DNA of 64,000 nucleotides from NCBI GenBank assembly GCA_964441775.1, contig CAYTVL010000011.1, forward strand, positions 82,486 through 146,485. The letters run 5' to 3'. Below the pieces are notes generated by a model. The model ran no database searches, had not been told where the DNA came from, and saw only the letters and a list, made by a program, of their open reading frames with translations. Source of the stretch: SYOC01 sp964441775 (GTDB taxonomy: Bacteria > Desulfobacterota > Binatia > Bin18). Made by a program: the position numbers and the translations under genes. Below, piece by piece: positions 61,829 to 64,000 of this stretch (the stretch's first letter is position 1; the number at the start of each line of letters is the position of its first letter).

Positions 61829-61863
61829 GACTCTAGACACTCTATGCTGAACTCTAGACGGAG
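61829..61863. repeat. Heptanucleotide repeat upstream of hyuA
   Basis: Units GACTCTA, GACACTC, TATGCTG, AACTCTA, GACGGAG, with GACTCTA and AACTCTA 21 bases apart. The same CTAGAC words occur in cyclase G and near base 1050. It lies between the cyclase remnant and the hyuA ribosome site, and its last bases contribute GGAGG. Confidence 0.55.
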
Positions 61864-61868
61864 GTCTT

Positions 61869-63950
61869 ATGCGGATTGGTTTTGATATTGGCGGGACGTT
61901 CACAGATGTCATTGTCTTGCGAGAGGACGGAAAGATGGAGACAGCCAAAGTGCTGTCTCTGCTTGAGCGAGTCGGGGAAGATATTGTTGCACGTATCCGC
62001 CAATCCGGCGCGGCTGAGCACATTGATAATTTTGTGCATGGCACCACCATCGCCTCGAATGCAGTGATCGAAGGGACAACCGCGCCGACCGGGTACATTA
62101 CGACGCGCGGCTTCCGCGACGATTTGGAGATGCGCGGTGAACGCAGACCCAATCTCCAGGACCCATTCTGGGTTCGCACTCCGCCGCTGGTGCCGCGTCG
62201 GTTGCGTCTGGAATTGAGTGAACGTGTCCTCGGTGATGGCGCAGTTGAGCGACCGCTCGATGTGGTCGAGGCACGTCAAGTCATTCGCTCGCTGAAGGCC
62301 TCCAACGTCGAAGCGATTGCGGTATGTCTGATTAACTCGTATCTGAATCCGGCTCATGAGCGCGCCGTGGCCGAACTGATTCAATCCGAGTTGGGGCCCA
62401 AGGCCGTGGTCTGCCTATCGTCTGATATTTATCCGCAGATTCGCGAGTATGAGCGCGCCAGCACCACGGTCATCAATGCGTCGTTAATTCCGGTGGTGGA
62501 CCGCTATCTCACCCGGCTGGAGCGACAACTTTCCGATTACAGCGATCGGCTGTTGGTGATGCAGTCCAACGGCGGCATTATGTCGTCGGAAATCGCGCGA
62601 CAAAGACCGGCGTTTATGATTGAGTCGGGACCCGCCGCTGGAGTGCTGGCTGCCGCGCGGCTTGCCAAGGAAGTCAATTTAGACAAAGTGTTGTCGTTCG
62701 ACATGGGCGGAACGACTGCGAAAGCCTGTTTAATTGAAAACGGGCTGCCGTCGGAAAAAGCGGCTGGCGAGATCGGCAGCGGCGCCAACACCACAACCTA
62801 TCAGTTCTATAAAGGAGGGCACGCCCTGCGGGTGCCGTCGCTGGATATTGTCGAAGTAGGCGCGGGTGGTGGCAGTATCGCATGGATTGCTGATGGCGGC
62901 GTGCTGCGCGTGGGTCCGCACAGCGCTGGGGCCGAGCCTGGGCCAGTGTGTTACGGACGGGGCGGACAGAAACCAACGGTGACCGACGCCAATGTTGTCA
63001 TTGGCTACATGAATCCCACCGCGATCGCCGGCTCAACGATGCGGATTGATCGCGCCGCTGCGTGGGACGCTATCAAAACCCACATTGCTGATCCCCTCGG
63101 CCTGAGCGTGTACGAAGCGGCCTACGGGATCACGCAGATTGCCAATTCTGCGATGATGCGGGCCCTGCGTGCCGTCTCCACCGAGCGCGGACGTGATCCG
63201 CGTGACTTTACCTTGGTCTCTTTCGGCGGCGCCGGACCAATCCATGCTGCGGCTTTAGCGGAAGACATGGAAATTGCCAAAGTCTTAATTCCGGTGTTTC
63301 CCGGCCTCTTCAGTGCTTTGGGATTGTTGCTGGCGGACTATCGGCACGACTACATTCGCAGTGTTGTCACCCCGCTCGCGGAAGTCGACCCTGACAAAAT
63401 CCAAGAGCAATATGCAGAGATGCAGGAGGTCGCGCGCAACGCCATGCGTCGGGAAGGCGTGCCTGATGAACGGATTCGCTTTGAGCATTATGTGGATCTC
63501 AAATATGGCTATCAGCTCCAGGATTTGAGTGTTTCCTTTCCTGAACATGATAACTCGGGCGCCCTGCTCGAAGTCCTCGCTCGCCTCTTCCGCGCCGCTC
63601 ACGAGCAAGCGTTTGGGTACAATACGGATGATCCCATCGAACTGGTCAGTCTCCGTCTACGGGCTCTTGCGAGCGTGAGCGATATGAAATTTGCAGACTT
63701 GGTCTCCAAGATTGCGCCCGCGTCCAGTGCCGTTGTGCGTAGTGAACCGAGAGAGGTGTTCTTCGGGCCACAGCTTGGTCTCTTACAGACACAAGTTTTT
63801 CGCCGAGCTGATATCGTTGGTGAGCAGCATGGCCCGCTCATTGTCGAGGAACCCGATACAACGGTTGTAGTCCCTCCAAGTTGGACGGTCAGCCGCGATG
63901 CCTACGGAAGTCTGATGCTATCAGCTCCTGTGTCTCGTGCGACTGCCTAA
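61869..63950 (+). CDS. hyuA: Hydantoinase A/oxoprolinase family protein
   Basis: 693-aa HyuA-type subunit with an actin-like ATPase fold. It starts MRIGFDIGGTFTDVIVLRE, carries FVHGTTIASNAVIEG, the RTG-like run TRGFRDDLEMRGERRP, DMGGTTAKACLIENG, and GAGGGSIAWIADGG. It should bind ATP and activate the amide oxygen of hydantoin- or oxoproline-like substrates, working with HyuB. GGAGG lies 5 bases upstream of ATG 61869. A second hyuB gene may follow beyond the window end; the one here is 13.8 kb upstream. Confidence 0.92.
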   Translation: MRIGFDIGGTFTDVIVLREDGKMETAKVLSLLERVGEDIVARIRQSGAAEHIDNFVHGTTIASNAVIEGTTAPTGYITTRGFRDDLEMRGERRPNLQDPFWVRTPPLVPRRLRLELSERVLGDGAVERPLDVVEARQVIRSLKASNVEAIAVCLINSYLNPAHERAVAELIQSELGPKAVVCLSSDIYPQIREYERASTTVINASLIPVVDRYLTRLERQLSDYSDRLLVMQSNGGIMSSEIARQRPAFMIESGPAAGVLAAARLAKEVNLDKVLSFDMGGTTAKACLIENGLPSEKAAGEIGSGANTTTYQFYKGGHALRVPSLDIVEVGAGGGSIAWIADGGVLRVGPHSAGAEPGPVCYGRGGQKPTVTDANVVIGYMNPTAIAGSTMRIDRAAAWDAIKTHIADPLGLSVYEAAYGITQIANSAMMRALRAVSTERGRDPRDFTLVSFGGAGPIHAAALAEDMEIAKVLIPVFPGLFSALGLLLADYRHDYIRSVVTPLAEVDPDKIQEQYAEMQEVARNAMRREGVPDERIRFEHYVDLKYGYQLQDLSVSFPEHDNSGALLEVLARLFRAAHEQAFGYNTDDPIELVSLRLRALASVSDMKFADLVSKIAPASSAVVRSEPREVFFGPQLGLLQTQVFRRADIVGEQHGPLIVEEPDTTVVVPPSWTVSRDAYGSLMLSAPVSRATA

Positions 63951-64000
63951 ATCGAACCACAGGAGATAGGCACAGAGGCGCACTCGCTGATACATCAAGA

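Noticed and set aside
1..64000. tRNA, rRNA, CRISPR array, transposase, integrase or phage genes
   Set aside because: None seen by reading; the periodic repeats have 7-base units without spacers and are not CRISPR.

Overview
The window (about 56 % G+C by eye) looks like a contig from an uncultivated proteobacterium-grade organism, possibly Deltaproteobacteria, Binatota or Tectomicrobia-like. The gene order rpmE-prfA-prmC-murA-hisD-hisB, an MCE/Mla lipid-transport operon with an outer-membrane lipoprotein, and DUF1329, LolA-like and MMPL proteins point to a diderm cell. The many CoA-, amidohydrolase- and flavin-dependent enzymes suggest catabolism of lipids and aromatics. The taxonomic placement is inference. 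No rRNA, tRNA, CRISPR array, phage or transposase gene was found.

Layout. 1-2.8 kb: 5'-truncated window edge with a CaiB/BaiF CoA-transferase, then a PAS/GAF sensor histidine kinase. 3.1-8.6 kb: one + strand operon of an O-methyltransferase, a reductase-type SDR, an MMPL/RND transporter and a LolA-like periplasmic protein, probably making and exporting a lipid or polyketide-like product. 8.6-14 kb: enoyl-CoA hydratase-family protein, a DUF4258/YgiT toxin-antitoxin pair, a large cyclase-ATPase-TPR regulator, a retropepsin-like protein and the scar of a second cyclase. 14-17 kb: zinc dehydrogenase, luciferase-like oxidoreductase, hisB. 17-25.6 kb: the housekeeping block hisB / hisD-murA-prmC-prfA-rpmE, interrupted by another cyclase gene that carries one in-frame amber codon. 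25.6-35.4 kb: M24 peptidase, acyl-CoA synthetase, DUF882 protein, then a catabolic cluster (two amidohydrolases, an HsaA-type flavin monooxygenase, class III alcohol dehydrogenase, an extradiol dioxygenase). 35.4-39 kb: MlaE-MlaF-MlaD-lipoprotein operon. 39-46 kb: two MaoC-like proteins, amidohydrolase, aldo/keto reductase, DUF1329 protein, D-aminoacylase-type amidohydrolase. 46.3-63.9 kb: hydantoinase B and A genes flanking four more cyclase genes, between which lie TumE-like and MntA-HepT toxin-antitoxin modules and an SDR.

The most striking feature is the set of seven class III nucleotide-cyclase relatives in 64 kb, of two architectures: cyclase + AAA ATPase + TPR (9973, 17161, 58338 and a remnant near 13.9 kb) and cyclase + TM + TolB-like + TPR (48134, 51476, 54624). 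Four of the seven are damaged: two by in-frame TAG codons, one by a C-terminal frameshift, one by a large internal deletion. Their inter-domain linkers are built from degenerate 7-nucleotide tandem repeats and from palindromic elements, at least one of which also occurs between genes in this window. This combination of repeats entering coding linkers, paralogue decay and interleaved toxin-antitoxin modules is the part of the window most likely to be undescribed.
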